NCBI GenBank assembly: GCA_028456385.1
Contig: JALNQF010000051.1
Coordinates: forward strand, 1-64,000
DNA length: 64,000 nucleotides
Source of the DNA: Ophiosphaerella korrae
Lineage: Eukaryota > Ascomycota > Dothideomycetes > Pleosporales > Phaeosphaeriaceae
Direction of reading: 5' to 3'
Shown here: in pieces, positions 45,651-57,582 of the stretch
Layout of the letters: each line of letters starts with the position of its first letter
Numbering within the stretch: position 1 is the stretch's first letter
The notes under the pieces: generated by a model
Databases searched by the model: none
The model's input: the letters and a program-made list of their open reading frames with translations, nothing else
Told to the model about the DNA's origin: nothing
Translations under genes and position numbers: made by a program

Positions 45651-47305
45651 ATGGAGGCATTGGCAATCTTTGGTGGTGTAGCAGCGGGAGTCAGTCTCGG
45701 TGCAGAGATACTGCGACTGAGTGTGGCACTACGCAAGATGGTTCACAAAATTAGGTATGCACCACGTGAGATCATGAAATTGATGAAAGAGATGGACGTT
45801 TTCTCCGGTTTGTATGCAGATTTCTACACCATTTGTATTTCCGATACAAGGGGTAAGAGACGCCCAACGCGGCGTCTTGAAGCTTGGTGCAGAGAAACAA
45901 TCAACAGTGGCAAAGAGCTAGTGAAACGAGTTGGAGTATTGGCTGGCCGCTCAAAGGAATCAAAAATTGAAAAGGCAGCTGCTCATGTAAAATGGTACTT
46001 CAGCGAACATGAAGTGAAGTATTTGCGTTCATCATTGAGCCTTGCACGAGAAAGTATGGGGGCGTTTTCAAACATCCGAATCATTGAGAAACTTCAAGAA
46101 GAAATAGATGTTTTATGCGCTATCACCACACCCGAGGGACGGCAAACCATAGAAAAGCAGCTGAGAATGTCAGTTGAGGATAGATTGTACGAGTTAAAGC
46201 AGATGGCGTAAGTCTACTAGTTTCTCAAGACAGATTTAAAAGACTGAACTACATCAGGCATCACCGTCGTGAACAAAGACACGTCATCAACCGTCGTTTA
46301 CAAGAAATCAAAAGTGAACTTCTCGAGTATGACAGAAGAGTCCACACGAATGCAACAGCCATTCTCCCAGAGACCAAACAACTGTTAGACTTTACCAGAA
46401 GCGTGGAACAACATGTTGAGAGGTCTCTATCTATTCAAAACTCAAGTAAAAGGCAGCAGCAGCGACCGGATCGTACTACTCCAGAAAGGCCACAACTAAA
46501 TTCATCCAGTTCTTCACGGTCAAGGATTCCTACTATCACAATATCCTCAGCAACAAATTCTCCAGTATCTGCCACTCAGAAAGAGCCAGTGACTCCGATA
46601 ACACCTGTCCATGATCATAGCGATTCCTTGAACGACTGCTTCAGGTGTTTAGGTCCATGTCTAAGACCAGTGGAGCACGGCTTTTCGATTTTACCCAAAG
46701 GTACTCAAGCAACGTCTCAAGGTGCCTATCCTTCAATAGCCAAAGCGGCCGAGTCTCCTCGTTGTCAACACATTCCAAGACGTCGAGTGAGCTACAGTGA
46801 TAAGATGCTTGCACAGCCTGTTCATAAAAGGCCAATAAACTCATCACATATAATTATAGTTGCCCCAGAGTATGGGACTGAGAGGATGGAGCCTATAAAA
46901 ATAGCGGTTGCGAAGGAAGAAGAAAACGTTGTCAATACAACTCTGTATCCCAATGAGGTTCGGAGCCAAAAGAACCATGATGTTGCGACGATCATACAAC
47001 CTACTCCGCAAAGACCATTGAGCCGGTCTCCTGGATTGCCGGCCTCTCCAGAATACGAAAGTGAAGGCCAAGAACCTGAGGAGAAAACAGCAACGGTTAC
47101 CACGGAAAGAAAGGCGGATGTGGTCGCTCAAGGTGCGGTATACAACGAACATGACGATGTTAGCGAGCTTGATGATGAGCCTGAATGTCCCAAGGATGGT
47201 GAACTACCAAGCCCATTTCTTCCTATCCCTGGGGTTACAGGCCGCTATCCACCAGGTTGGCGATCGAGACACGAAAGACGCAGATCTCCGCAAGACCTCT
47301 GGTGA
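45651..47305 (+). CDS. Protein with helo-like/STAND-type fungal N-terminal domain
   Basis: Two exons, 45651-46207 and 46258-47305 (50-nt intron), 534 residues. The N-terminal ~190 residues form a helical domain starting MEALAIFGGVAAGVSLGAEI, with a hydrophobic Gly/Ala-rich first helix. This is the look of the fungal N-terminal domains found in front of NACHT/NB-ARC receptors and in heterokaryon-incompatibility proteins. A coiled-coil-like stretch follows (HHRREQRHVINRRLQEIKSELLEYDRR). The rest is Ser/Pro/Thr-rich and disordered. No nucleotide-binding or repeat domain follows, so it is a stand-alone version. Possible role in membrane-targeted cell death or signalling; unproven. Confidence 0.65.
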
Positions 47306-48073
47306 TGGAGAATGTTACGTTATTAGCATCGTGCCAATTGACAATGTAATTTTATTTTCAACACCGGTACAACAGGAAACAATAACAAATCGGTTGACTT
47401 TTGAATGTCGTATGCCAAGTGAAGATTATAGATACGTTTTCGCATGCACTGAAGAGCATTGATACCTATCCCTAGATGATAACGATAGAGTGTCACTCAC
47501 TATGCCTTCACGCGCCACCATTTAGGCAGCTTTGAAGGCCATCATATTTCACTCTTCACCATGACCGCAACTGATCATCACCTTCCAACACGGGCTCATA
47601 CGCATCTTTTTCACCGAACGTATTCAAACATGCGACTTCTCTGACTTACCGTCTCTATTACCATTTTCATCAAATAATTGAAGCACGCGCTTGCGTTTCT
47701 TGGGTGTGACTGTACCAGCAGTGGGTGAAGCCTGGAACCTGTTGAGCCTTGATCGTTATTAAATGCACTAACGACGCCTCCCTGACAATAGAAGCACCCG
47801 ATACAACATCTATAGCAGAATTATCGTCGAGATACATTTCGGTCGAGTTATTATATGTCTCCCAATCCATCCTTTATCGGTATCTGTCCGAAGGTCGTCT
47901 TCGTTTATAACATCCGGCGTAAGAAGCTGGAAGTCCTGTATGGGAGAATGTGCGAGAACTCTAGTGGGTGTATCGGATAGCCTTAAACTGTGCTTATCAA
48001 TAGCGAAGATACGGCTCTTGAATTTACTCTCACGTTTACCGTTTACCTTTCCTTTCTCTTCTGGTTTAATGTT
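47306..48073. other. Gene-free flank, possibly decayed 3' part of the next pseudogene
   Basis: The minus strand at 47,870-47,670 has one 66-codon frame. It may belong to the degenerate ORF to the right, but no continuous frame connects them. Confidence 0.35.
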
Positions 48074-49070
48074 TTACTCGCTTTTACTCTCACCTTTACC
48101 ATTGCCTTTACTCTCATCAGGCTCACCAGGCTCACTAGTGAGCTCGACTGGGAAAAACGATAGCGATATGGCATCGGTAGGATATAAATCGGCACGAGAA
48201 ACGCTCTCGTTGCGTTTCAAGCGCTCCCGTAGGGCCTGAGCTCTCCGAAGTAAGCCAAAGATAGCTTTACATTTGCTTTCGTGAGAAGCCACCATCTGAC
48301 CACGAATAGCGTCGATTTGCCGAGTCTTGCCACCCGCTTTATTGACCGTGTCGGCCATGGCTCGCAGTTCTTTTTGACCCATTCATACACCCTAACCAAC
48401 ACCAAACTTGTGCAAACATGCATTGCGGACGAACAAGTTGATGGCTAGATAAAGAGCACGTCGCTCAATGCTTATTCAGTGGTCTTCGATCATCACTTTG
48501 TTGTACTTGCTATCTCGGCGGCGCCTAATCTGGTCGATCTATTTATTGTACGCGTATATATACTTCTTATCATTTGGATTGACAACTTTTAATTTCGTGA
48601 CACTAGTGACGCTTCCTCATACTTATGCGTCGTTGCATTGAAGCGGCGAAAGAAAATGTTTGACTTCCAGACCTCTTTCGGTTGTCCAGATCCTACGCAT
48701 CGCGTCCAGTGGCCTTTGGTCGACTGGTAAATCCAATCACTAGCTTGGTAGTAGTTCCTTTTGTTTGGGCACTCACAATTGAAAATTTTGGCGCTGGCTA
48801 AGTCTGGACAAAAGTAGAAGGCACGATCGAGCGACGGCTTGGCACTCTGAACAACTATTAGAAGTTCATCTGTTTGTTCATAGAACGTGTCTGGCTCATA
48901 CGGGTTCCCGATAGATATCGGGCTATTATCTTGGTAGGATCTGTGGGGTGGAGAGTGAAGACTTCGTTTTCATCGAGAGCGCTTTGCATGACATTTTTAT
49001 CCAATGTATTCGTCGTGACATTGATAGTAGGGAATTTGGCTATGTTTTTTTGTGTTGTTTTAGGTTCCAT
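48074..49070 (-). pseudogene. Degenerate ORF of an unnamed fungal family
   Basis: On the minus strand, coding-like text runs from about 49,070 to 48,074 but switches frame and contains stops. Recognisable protein-like pieces in order: LHPTDPTKIIARYLSG, FYFCPDLASAKIFNCECPNK with YYQASDWIYQSTKGHWTRC, then YAYNK-stop-IDQIRRRRDSKYNK, IEDH-stop-ISIERRALYLAINLFVRNA, and an intact 102-codon stretch from MGQKELRAMAD to 48,074. Two of the stops fall where Trp would fit (TGG to TAG or TGA), as RIP would make. The text resembles multi-copy ORFs of plant-associated Pleosporales, but that is from memory and the family has no function I can name. Confidence 0.5.
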
Positions 49071-50477
49071 ACGCGCACTCTCGTGGTCTTCAGTAGTGCT
49101 ATTAATTCAAACAATAGACTGCACATCCACTGATCCCGCAATTCTAGGAAGGCTGCCACAAAGTATAGTACAAGTTGTCAAAGGTAGGAGGCGTGGCCGA
49201 CCCTTGTTTCTAACTTAGGTTGATCATATGGCTGAGTGGTATGTTGGGCATGGTCGTTGGCCAGTTGGCAGAGCAGAGAACTTTAGAGACTGAGGTCTGC
49301 AACTAGAACGATCTAAATGAACCGTAACATTTAATTGGCGCGAAAGTTAAATTGACCCTGGTTGCGCTTCCTTATGTTTGTATTTGTGGGCGAGGTTGGT
49401 ATTGGCTGTGGCGGTCAATAATAATTGGGGCAGTCACAAAACGCGAACTGTGGATAGTAAGGGTGTAATATAGAGGAGCTATGAACACTTCCAAGTCTCA
49501 CGAGCTAAATAGATTGTCTTAGTCTATCATATGATAGCCTGTGCTGAGGGGAAATATTCTACGGGGGTCCTTGAGGTGAATGTTTAGAAACCTGAAATAT
49601 GCGTGAATCTATCAAGTGTGGGAAAGATGAAAAGCAACATTGCTCACTTTGATGAGATAGTGATGGACAGTCGGTAATGAAAGATGCACCTAGTTTATTG
49701 CCGGGCTTATGTTATACTTAACGGATTTGTGAGCCCACGGTGACTACTGTAAAATAATTTTTCCGGTCCCCTATGCAGGGTGAGCATGCAATATCAATCA
49801 CAAACTGACAAGAGCAGTATATTAGTAAAAGGCTAGTATTAGATTATAGAAGCCTACTGGCGGTACGTAGGATGTGATCTAGTGAGGCACCAAATACTGC
49901 TGTAGCAATATCTATCAATGGATGGCTTTCAATACTTCAACAATGAGCCTGAGCATTGCATCAAATATGGGTAGTTTTGCTCTTGTGAGATATGTAGAAA
50001 TTTGTTTGAGTGAGAATGAATAGCACATGATCGCTTATGTAAATAAGGAAAGCAGCGGATATATCTTAATCCTTAATTGTATTTCATCTGACGCTATGGC
50101 CTACAAGCTGATGTAGGCGTAACACAAGTTCGCTGCCTCTCTATGCTAGACCACAATCTTACTATACCCAAGTTGGTGTTCTTATAAAATTTCGTGACCA
50201 CTGTCAACAAGTTTCTTAACTGATCAAGAGTATTGTGTAGTTTGTCGGGGCTGTGGGGTTTGTAAGCACGAAGGGGTGGTGTGTCAACTAATGGGACCCC
50301 ACTTTGTGTCATCGGGAAGTTTTACCCCAATGCGAAGCCATCCCGAGGTCGCATATAAATTCATCGATGGCACCGCTAAGTTGCAACAACAAATCCTATA
50401 GCGATATTTCCCATTCCAAGATTCTTACATTACGCCACGACGAGGAAGCTATCAATTGATAGAATCAATATTGATTC
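49071..50477. other. Gene-free stretch
   Basis: Moderately AT-rich; only short frames without motifs. The right end is the promoter of the glyoxalase-like gene. Confidence 0.45.
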
Positions 50478-51329
50478 ATGATGTCTTCAGCACAGCTTCT
50501 TGACCACCTCATCCTCTTTGCCCCCGCGAATCCAGACACCAAGCTTCCAAAAGTACCACCATGCTTTGAGAAGAACTTCACCCTCACACCTGGCGGTTTT
50601 CATCGCGATGGGGCCACCTCTAACGTGCTCATTCTTCTTGCAGATGGCTGCTACATCGAAATTATCAGCTTCATCGATGGTAATAAAGTTGGTCAACACT
50701 GGTGGGGGCCAGAAGCCGAGTTTACCGGCTGGAAAGATTGGTGTCTCACCAACTCAAAGTCACCTGAAGAGAACCAGGAAAGTGTGAAAGAGACACATGC
50801 CGAGCCAATGCGTGGGGGTCGGAAGCGTGCTGACGGGGTTGATGTGAAATGGGCTGTTACTTTTCCAAAGGGTGAGAATGGTGGACAACATGTGCGAGGC
50901 CGGATTCCCTTCTTCTGCCACGACATCACTGAACGCAATGTTCGCGTGCCGCTATCTGCAGAGAAAACGGCCCATCCTTGCGCCGCGGTGGGCGTACATC
51001 AGCTTACTATTGTGGTTAAAGACCAATCACTACTTGATGAGACAAAAAATGCTTATACATCAATTCTAGGTGCTGCTCAAGCAGGGAGAGAAGGCGACAT
51101 TTTCCTCGCAGGGAGAGTATGTGATATAGGCGGCCTGGAAAGGGGAGCCAGTATTGTACTAAGACTGCCCAAAAATGATGAAGAGACCGAGGCAACCAAG
51201 CAGAATGGGTTCTGGTACGGAGATGTGGTGCTTGCTGCGAAGGCGAGTCCGGAAAATTTGCGTGGCACGCGAACGAGGTTAGATGAGGGGGATCATCGCG
51301 TCAGAGGCCTCTGGGTAGAACACATTTGA
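50478..51329 (+). CDS. Glyoxalase-like domain protein
   Basis: One exon, 283 residues, starting at the first of two adjacent ATGs. The N-terminus LLDHLILFAPA, the glycine-rich GGFHRDGATSNVLILLADGCYIEIISF block and the HHWWGP-like GQHWWGPE motif fit the Glyoxalase_3-type fold (vicinal oxygen chelate superfamily). A second half-module is seen at AVGVHQLTIVVKDQSLLDE. Charged inserts (about residues 95-115) are probably loops. Substrate is unknown; relatives are often annotated only by domain. It stands alone and in a decay-prone neighbourhood, but the frame is intact. Confidence 0.78.
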   Translation: MMSSAQLLDHLILFAPANPDTKLPKVPPCFEKNFTLTPGGFHRDGATSNVLILLADGCYIEIISFIDGNKVGQHWWGPEAEFTGWKDWCLTNSKSPEENQESVKETHAEPMRGGRKRADGVDVKWAVTFPKGENGGQHVRGRIPFFCHDITERNVRVPLSAEKTAHPCAAVGVHQLTIVVKDQSLLDETKNAYTSILGAAQAGREGDIFLAGRVCDIGGLERGASIVLRLPKNDEETEATKQNGFWYGDVVLAAKASPENLRGTRTRLDEGDHRVRGLWVEHI

Positions 51330-51768
51330 TTTAACTCGCCGTTGACATTGATGGATCATGTGTGAGAGTTGTAAATCAAGCCCAAGTGATGAAGGCAAGC
51401 TCGAAATATGTAACGGTATTGGCACTTTGTAAGTCATATTCGATCTCCTGATGGGAATGTGTACAGTGCGATTGAAAATAATCTTTCGTAGATTGATTTG
51501 AAGCTATAAGCCGTCAAGCCATTGTCTGATTGCGTCGTAGATTGAACTTGAGCTTTTGCATAAACTATGGTCGATATCTGTAGACTCTCCAGAAACATAT
51601 TAATTAGAGTAATGCTAGATTTGGTTTGGTTTATATACTTCCAGGAATCAATTTCCCAAGAGTGACTAGTTCTTCGAGATTAAGTGCTATCATATGACCG
51701 GAATTACGTATACGCACACCAATGGAACAATAGATCTAAATAGGCATGAATAGAAAAACTCTGAAGAC
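51330..51768. other. Intergenic between convergent genes
   Basis: 3' flanks of the glyoxalase-like gene (plus) and the CxCxxC gene (minus); no other feature. Confidence 0.45.
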
Positions 51769-53055
51769 TTAGCGACGCGAGCTACGCACAAAATCCCAAC
51801 CCATGGCGTCCTCCTTTTCAACCTTTTCCCAGGTCTCATCGTCATCATCTTCTTCCAAGTCTATATTGTCCATGGATGAAACTGCAGAGTCATCTAAGGA
51901 ATCTGCTTGCACCTCAGTTTTCAGCCTAAGCGGAAGCTGTTGCAGGGGGAACTCCCGTTTATTGAGCTTCTTTAGCTCTTCGATGTTCTTCTGTATAGGT
52001 ATGGCCTGTTGGATAATGGTTTGCTCCTTCGACTTTACCCTCTTCTGAGCCTCATTGAAATTCCTCTCCCAGTTCTCTGGTGGAGAGCTGGCAAACTCAA
52101 TCTGATGTTCAACTAGTTCCTTAGGGCTATGCTGATGGTGTATTGCAGAATACTTAGATGTCACCGTGAGTTCGTCGACGCGATTGCCATGCAATGGTTC
52201 CGAGGCCTTTGATGCTGTGCATGTATGTGGAAACGAAGTTTTCTTGACGCACTGCAGCCCATTTGTTTTGTTTTTCACCTTTATCTGGCAAACCTTGCAG
52301 TCACATCCATTTAGGTCTTCTTTGATTCCGATGTTGGAAGCGTGCGTTGGCGGCGGGGGTGGTTCGGTAGATTGAGGAGAGAGTGCCTCATCCTTTCGCT
52401 TTTGTTGGCACAACATGCACCTGCACTTTAAGCCGGTGTCTATCCAAGGCTCTTTGTTGGGAATGTGCGCCGGCGTTGCGAATGTTTTGTTCGACCTAGA
52501 TGAAGCTGGGAACACTTTTTTTTTCCGACTTATTTTGCAGGCCAAACACCCACACTTTTCGATAATTTTATCGATACCATTTCCACTGACACTGATATCA
52601 GAAACCGACTTGTGTACTTTCAGAGCTAAGTTTTCTACGCGAAAAAGCTGAGCCGAGACCGCTTGTGGCATAGATATCGAGTAGCTGGGGTCGGGGTTGA
52701 GTGGCGTTTCGATCCTGGCTTTGGACTTGTGTGTATCCATAATAACCTTATCCTTGTATTCTCTCTGGTACTCCTTTTTACTGCCACTACCACTCGAACT
52801 TGGGGGCGGTGTTTTAGTGACGGACTTTGGTGCTGGGTGAAAGCGATTGAAGAGGGATAGTACCGGTTGGACGTCTTGGGATGAGCCCTTCGATGGTATA
52901 GGCTGTTGTGTAAGGTGCTGGTGTGTACCTGCAGGAGCACATACAGGAGGCGGAAGATGTGGGCCACCAGTGATAGGGCAAACGTCGCCTAAAGGTTGCA
53001 GACTACAGTGCATACAGGAGCCCTCGACGGACGATGGTCTTGGTGCTTTATCCAT
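51769..53055 (-). CDS. Hypothetical protein with three CxCxxC motifs
   Basis: One exon, 428 residues, from the first in-frame ATG (53055). Three similar motifs are evenly spaced: KCGCLACKISRKKK (Cys 168-173), KCRCMLCQQKRKD (211-216) and GCDCKVCQIKVKN (251-256), about 40 residues apart, each followed by a basic tail. An additional CxxC (SCMHC, 14-17) stands near the N-terminus. The rest is Pro/Ser-rich and disordered; the C-terminus is acidic and ends with the aromatic WEKVEKEDAMGWDFV. The Cys triads could bind zinc, copper or an iron-sulfur cluster. No named family recognised. Confidence 0.65.
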   Translation of the reverse strand: MDKAPRPSSVEGSCMHCSLQPLGDVCPITGGPHLPPPVCAPAGTHQHLTQQPIPSKGSSQDVQPVLSLFNRFHPAPKSVTKTPPPSSSGSGSKKEYQREYKDKVIMDTHKSKARIETPLNPDPSYSISMPQAVSAQLFRVENLALKVHKSVSDISVSGNGIDKIIEKCGCLACKISRKKKVFPASSRSNKTFATPAHIPNKEPWIDTGLKCRCMLCQQKRKDEALSPQSTEPPPPPTHASNIGIKEDLNGCDCKVCQIKVKNKTNGLQCVKKTSFPHTCTASKASEPLHGNRVDELTVTSKYSAIHHQHSPKELVEHQIEFASSPPENWERNFNEAQKRVKSKEQTIIQQAIPIQKNIEELKKLNKREFPLQQLPLRLKTEVQADSLDDSAVSSMDNIDLEEDDDDETWEKVEKEDAMGWDFVRSSRR

Positions 53056-53930
53056 AGTATAGAGGGACTTGGATGATGGTAGCAGAGAGAGGTTGGAGCT
53101 GGTTGGAAGCTGTTCTGTTCGGGGCAGGGAGAAAGAATCCAAATATATAGTCGATGATGGCTTAAACGATAGTATGGTGCGGTAATGGTGGTTTGATACC
53201 TCTGGCTTTTGCGATGAGCAGGAAGTGGAAGTGCGGGGTCGAAGAGGTGGGCGCTGTGGAGATATATAGCGGGTGGGCGAAGTAGCGTGCAAGTGCGTTC
53301 CGTGGTAGTAAAGTTATATAGTTGAAAATCCTGACCAGATGAATCGGTCATAAAAACCATCAACGAACAACCAACCAAGGCTGGAAACCATGATTTTAAA
53401 ATAAAAAACTTGATGGAGGTGAGTCAAATATGCAGTGTCTGGCATGTCGATGTCGATGTCGATGTACTCGTAGTAAGCTGAGATGAGAATATCATTTGCG
53501 ACGATGAAATTGGGATTCTAAAAACTTTGGGGCATGAAGCTATAATTATCTTCTGTTCTCGATGTTAGCAATGCCATGCGTGTTGTATGGTGGACACATG
53601 TCACGTGTAAGTCTTGGCGAAGACTCGCAGTTTGGTGGGTGGCTGGGCCAAGACGGCAGGCGCACTGGCCATCGCGCATCGTCGAATGTTTGTGCTCATC
53701 CCGCGCAATAACACGCAAAGCACCGAACACCATCGACTCCACCAACGCCCAATACTTCTGCAACCCACCAAACGTACCTCCCACGTTGGTGCACGTCCAG
53801 ATTTCTTGTGCTAATTCAGACGCGTCATGTCTAGTTAACCCAAGCTCCATTTCCAACGCCCTCCCATCGCGACTGCCTCATCGCGTCGCGCCTGCAATAT
53901 CTCAACGCCTTTCGACTCACCACCACCACG
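53056..53930. other. Intergenic between divergent genes
   Basis: Promoters of the CxCxxC gene (minus) and INCENP (plus). A short TCGATG repeat (three to four units) lies at about 53,445-53,465. Confidence 0.45.
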
Positions 53931-56900
53931 ATGGCAGGTCGCACCAAAGTCCCCGCCGTCGGCTCGGCCGGCTGGATCCTCGAAGAGCGCCATCAGTCCA
54001 ATGATCTGGTCGCGCAGGAGCTAGAAGACTTTGGCTTCTCCGTCCGCAACGAGCTCGAATGGCTCAACGAGCACATGGCCGACATCTGTGCCAATGATGC
54101 ACCGTACGTCGCGCCCGCATCCCACGGCGCCCAGCCTGTACTGACCGCTTGCTAGACACAATCTCGAGGTCTTCAAGACGCCCGGCAAGCTGCGCGGCAA
54201 GACTCCTCGCACTGCACGCAAGAAGGCAGGTGAGCCGCGTCAGGTGAGCCAGCCCCCCATTGTCGCGTCTCGCGTCTCGCGCACTAACTCCAGACAGCCG
54301 CTGGCTAACCTCATCACTGGCAATGCTCAGAACCGCCCCAGCCCCGCCGAACAGAGCTTGAAGAATAACCTCCAAAGACCCACGACAAAGGCGCGCTTCC
54401 GCATAGCCGAGGACGAGAACAAGCTTCGAGCCCTGTCTCCCGCTGCAAAGACGCCCATTGCGCGACAGCTCTTCTCCCAGAACCTGGCCAGCGGCAAAGA
54501 GAACCCAGATCGCAGCTTCCACATCGATACCATCAGTCAGTCACCAGCTCAGCCTTCCACAGCGCCACGGAGCCAGTTCCAATCTACCCAAGACACAGTC
54601 ATGAGTGCACCCGACGACGACGATGTCTTCTCACAACCTTACCTTCAGTCTACTCAACCTACTCAACCCACACAAACTTCCCAACGCTCAATGCATGAGT
54701 CCAGCGACGAACGACGCGACACGGGTGACTCATTCGTCTCCGCGAAGGAGGCATTCGCGAGCAAGAATCCATCTCGGGAGGATTTGCGCGCCAAAGATGA
54801 TGACGCAATGGATGTAGATGATAATGCGGACACTTCGCGATCTGATGGACAAGACACAGTCATTCGCCATGAGCTTAGCTCCGCTGGCGAGGAAGATGAG
54901 GATATGCAGGATATTCCCGATTTCCCCGACCCACCGCGTGTCTTTTCAGAGACGTACAGCATCTCAGCCGAAATACATGCGGCTCTTGATACTGCACAAC
55001 ACCGAGCTCATGCACCCGAGCCGAAGACGCTCTTTGCCCCAACAGCGTCGACCACACCTGCGGGTTACCCTAAAGCTCCCTCGGAAGCCGCTTCCCACGA
55101 CGATACTGTGGTACATCACGAGGTAGATGATCAGATGGACATTGATGATGATGTACGCTCGCCCTCGGACAACTCAAGCCCTGTGAAACCGCTTGTTAGG
55201 AAAAGTAGTCTCACCTTTGCGTCTCTCCCTGCACGCGAACCATTACTTGCAAAGAAGAGCATGGGTAATCGTGTCTCGCGAACAAGTCACGTCGACCCGA
55301 GTAAGGCGCGCAATAGCCAGATGGGCAGGTACACTGGTGGCAAAAGCCTAGGAGGCAGTCAACTTGGATATCCAACTGACACACATAATGAGATGGATGA
55401 AGAGGACGCGCGTCCAGCCCTTCATCGAGAGGAGTCAGAAACCACCAAGATTCATAACAAGACGTCCACACAACGCCTGTATGAGCGTATTAACATGCTC
55501 AAACAGCAGAACGAAGCGCCGAAGCGTATCAGCCAGAGCATAATATCTTCACAGTCATCCCAACCCCAGAGCTTTACTTCAGCACAGTCGAAAGAAGACC
55601 TTCATCCTGGATATGCATCACAGCCAACATACCCTAGCCTTCCTACCGCTGCACCGGTACAAGATGATGATGATGATGATGATTGGATCTCGCCAGTTCG
55701 CACCACAGCACCCGCCCCCAAAACTGCTAGACCTGGCTTGAGCAAAAGCCAAACTGCTGACTTACGCCCATCGCCGGCGAAGCATGTGCCTTCGAAGCTC
55801 ATTTCAGTCTCTAATCCCGATTTATCAACTGTTGTGGAGTCAACCACTCCGGCTGGCTCTCCGACTAGCAAGAAATATATGGATGGCCCGCTCAGCGCTT
55901 CGAAGGCTAAGTTTTACTCAGCACTTCGTTTAGCTAAAGAGAAAATCATTGGCTCGAGCGCCATGAGCGCCCAAGTTAAACTTGATGCATTGGCTGAGAG
56001 TCCTATGCGACCAAAACTACAAGCACATAGCTCATCTGACGACGTCTTCGGCAGCCCAAAGAGGAACCAGAAACCCGGGATTTTCTCTCACTTACGCTCC
56101 CCATCCAAGGAATCGAACACTTCCACCAAGTCTACAAAGACTGCTGCGGTACCTGGCAGCCCCGTCAAGAATGATGGTCGTCGCACTCGCAGCTCATCTG
56201 ACCACCAGAAGCAGAAGGAGAAGGACACACAAGAACGAGACACCAAACAGAAACAGCGTGCTGATGACAGATTGAGAGAAATGCGCGAGAAGGAGCAGTC
56301 CAAGGCCACAGCGCATCACCAGAAGTCCAAGAATGGAACGGTGAAGACTCCGTCTGCGATGTCATCGCAATCGAGTTTGAGGCAACCTGCACCAGTCACC
56401 GCAGCTACCAAGACACCCACGTCAACCTATCCACAACAACAACCCCTTTCCCGCCCTGGCACATCTCGAATGAACACTGCTTCGTCAAAGGACCAGGATG
56501 TCGACTCTGCTGATGAGATGCCACCACCTCCCCCACCAAAAAGCCTTTTACCCACTACAAAGCCTACTAAGGCAGCGCTTCGAGAGCCCAGGAAGCTTGT
56601 TAAGCATACAAGCAAGGAGGCTTTGCCAAAAGCAAAGGCACCACAAAAGATCATGGTCAATCTCAATAGCAGCAGATATGGCCAGGCTCCGCCTCCAGCT
56701 GCTCGCCCTGCACCAACTGCGACAAACAAGCCGCTCGCTGTGGCACCTGCTCCAGCGGCCAAATCTAATGCTCCACCCTCAAAGCCCACTTCGGCTGCGT
56801 CCAGCAGGCCAGCTTCAGCACTGTCTGGCAAATCGAAACCAGCCCCTGCGGCAAAGCCCGCTGCTCGAGTTGTACGTCCACAACAACAAGTTGTTGAGAA

Positions 56901-57582
56901 GCTCAAAGCAGCAGCAGCAGCAGCAGCAGCACCACAACAGCCTCGGGCCGATCTTGGTGCTTCTAGACCTGTGTCTCGGATGCAGACAGTCCAGGATGCG
57001 AATCGAATCGTTATTCCTCCTGTCAACCCCGCTAAGCCAGCCAAGCGGCCGTTCCAAGCTGAGAATGACGAGACACTACACCGTCCTGCCAAGCGACCTT
57101 CTCAACAGGCAAAGATGAATCCAATCACTCCTGCACATACACAATTTGCCAAGGGCAAGATTCCATTTGCGGAGTCTGCACATGCACCCCAGTCTCAGGT
57201 CCCAACGACTCAATACCCCAATGGCGACGACATCAAGCTCCCTGAGATCATGACTGACTCTGAAGATGAAGATTCGGAGAACGAGTTTGAACAGCCTAGC
57301 TGGGTCGATACACCCAACCTCCGAGAGATGCTTACTAGTCAGCAACTTTTAGATCCTGAAACCATCTTCGGACCTATTGCACCCCTCAACATGGAGCAAG
57401 TGTTCCCGAACAAGGAGCGCCACAAGCGGTTCCGCGAGCGCACAAGTAGTGCTTTCTGGGCCAACGATCAAGTCACAGAGGAAGAGAAGCGCAAGGAACG
57501 CGAGGCTCGGGAGCGTTTGGTGCGCGATGGTGGATGGACCTATAATCCTTCCCCTCGTCCTGCTGCTGGACCTTCGCGTTGA
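53931..57582 (+). CDS. SLI15: Inner centromere protein INCENP/Sli15 (chromosomal passenger complex)
   Basis: Exons 53931-54103 and 54156-57582 (52-nt intron) give 1,199 residues. The N-terminal ~60 residues (GSAGWILEERHQSNDLVAQELEDFGFSV and following) resemble the survivin/borealin-binding helix. The middle is long, disordered, Ser/Pro-rich, with a basic coiled segment (QKEKDTQERDTKQKQRADDRLREMREK) that may be a short single alpha-helix for microtubule contact. A GCA-encoded poly-Ala run lies at about 56,905-56,930. The C-terminus has the IN-box: LPEIMTDSEDEDSENE, SWVDTPNLREMLTSQQLLDPETIFGPIAPLNMEQVF and RHKRFRERTSSAFW. The IN-box activates Aurora B (Ipl1) kinase. A 54-nt in-frame stretch, 54244-54297, has GTGAGC, CTAAC and ACAG signals and may be an optional intron. 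Confidence 0.92.

Noticed and set aside
56427..57092. 221-codon minus-strand Gly/Ala-rich frame
   Set aside because: Antisense to the disordered Pro/Ala-rich middle of INCENP; no motif of its own.
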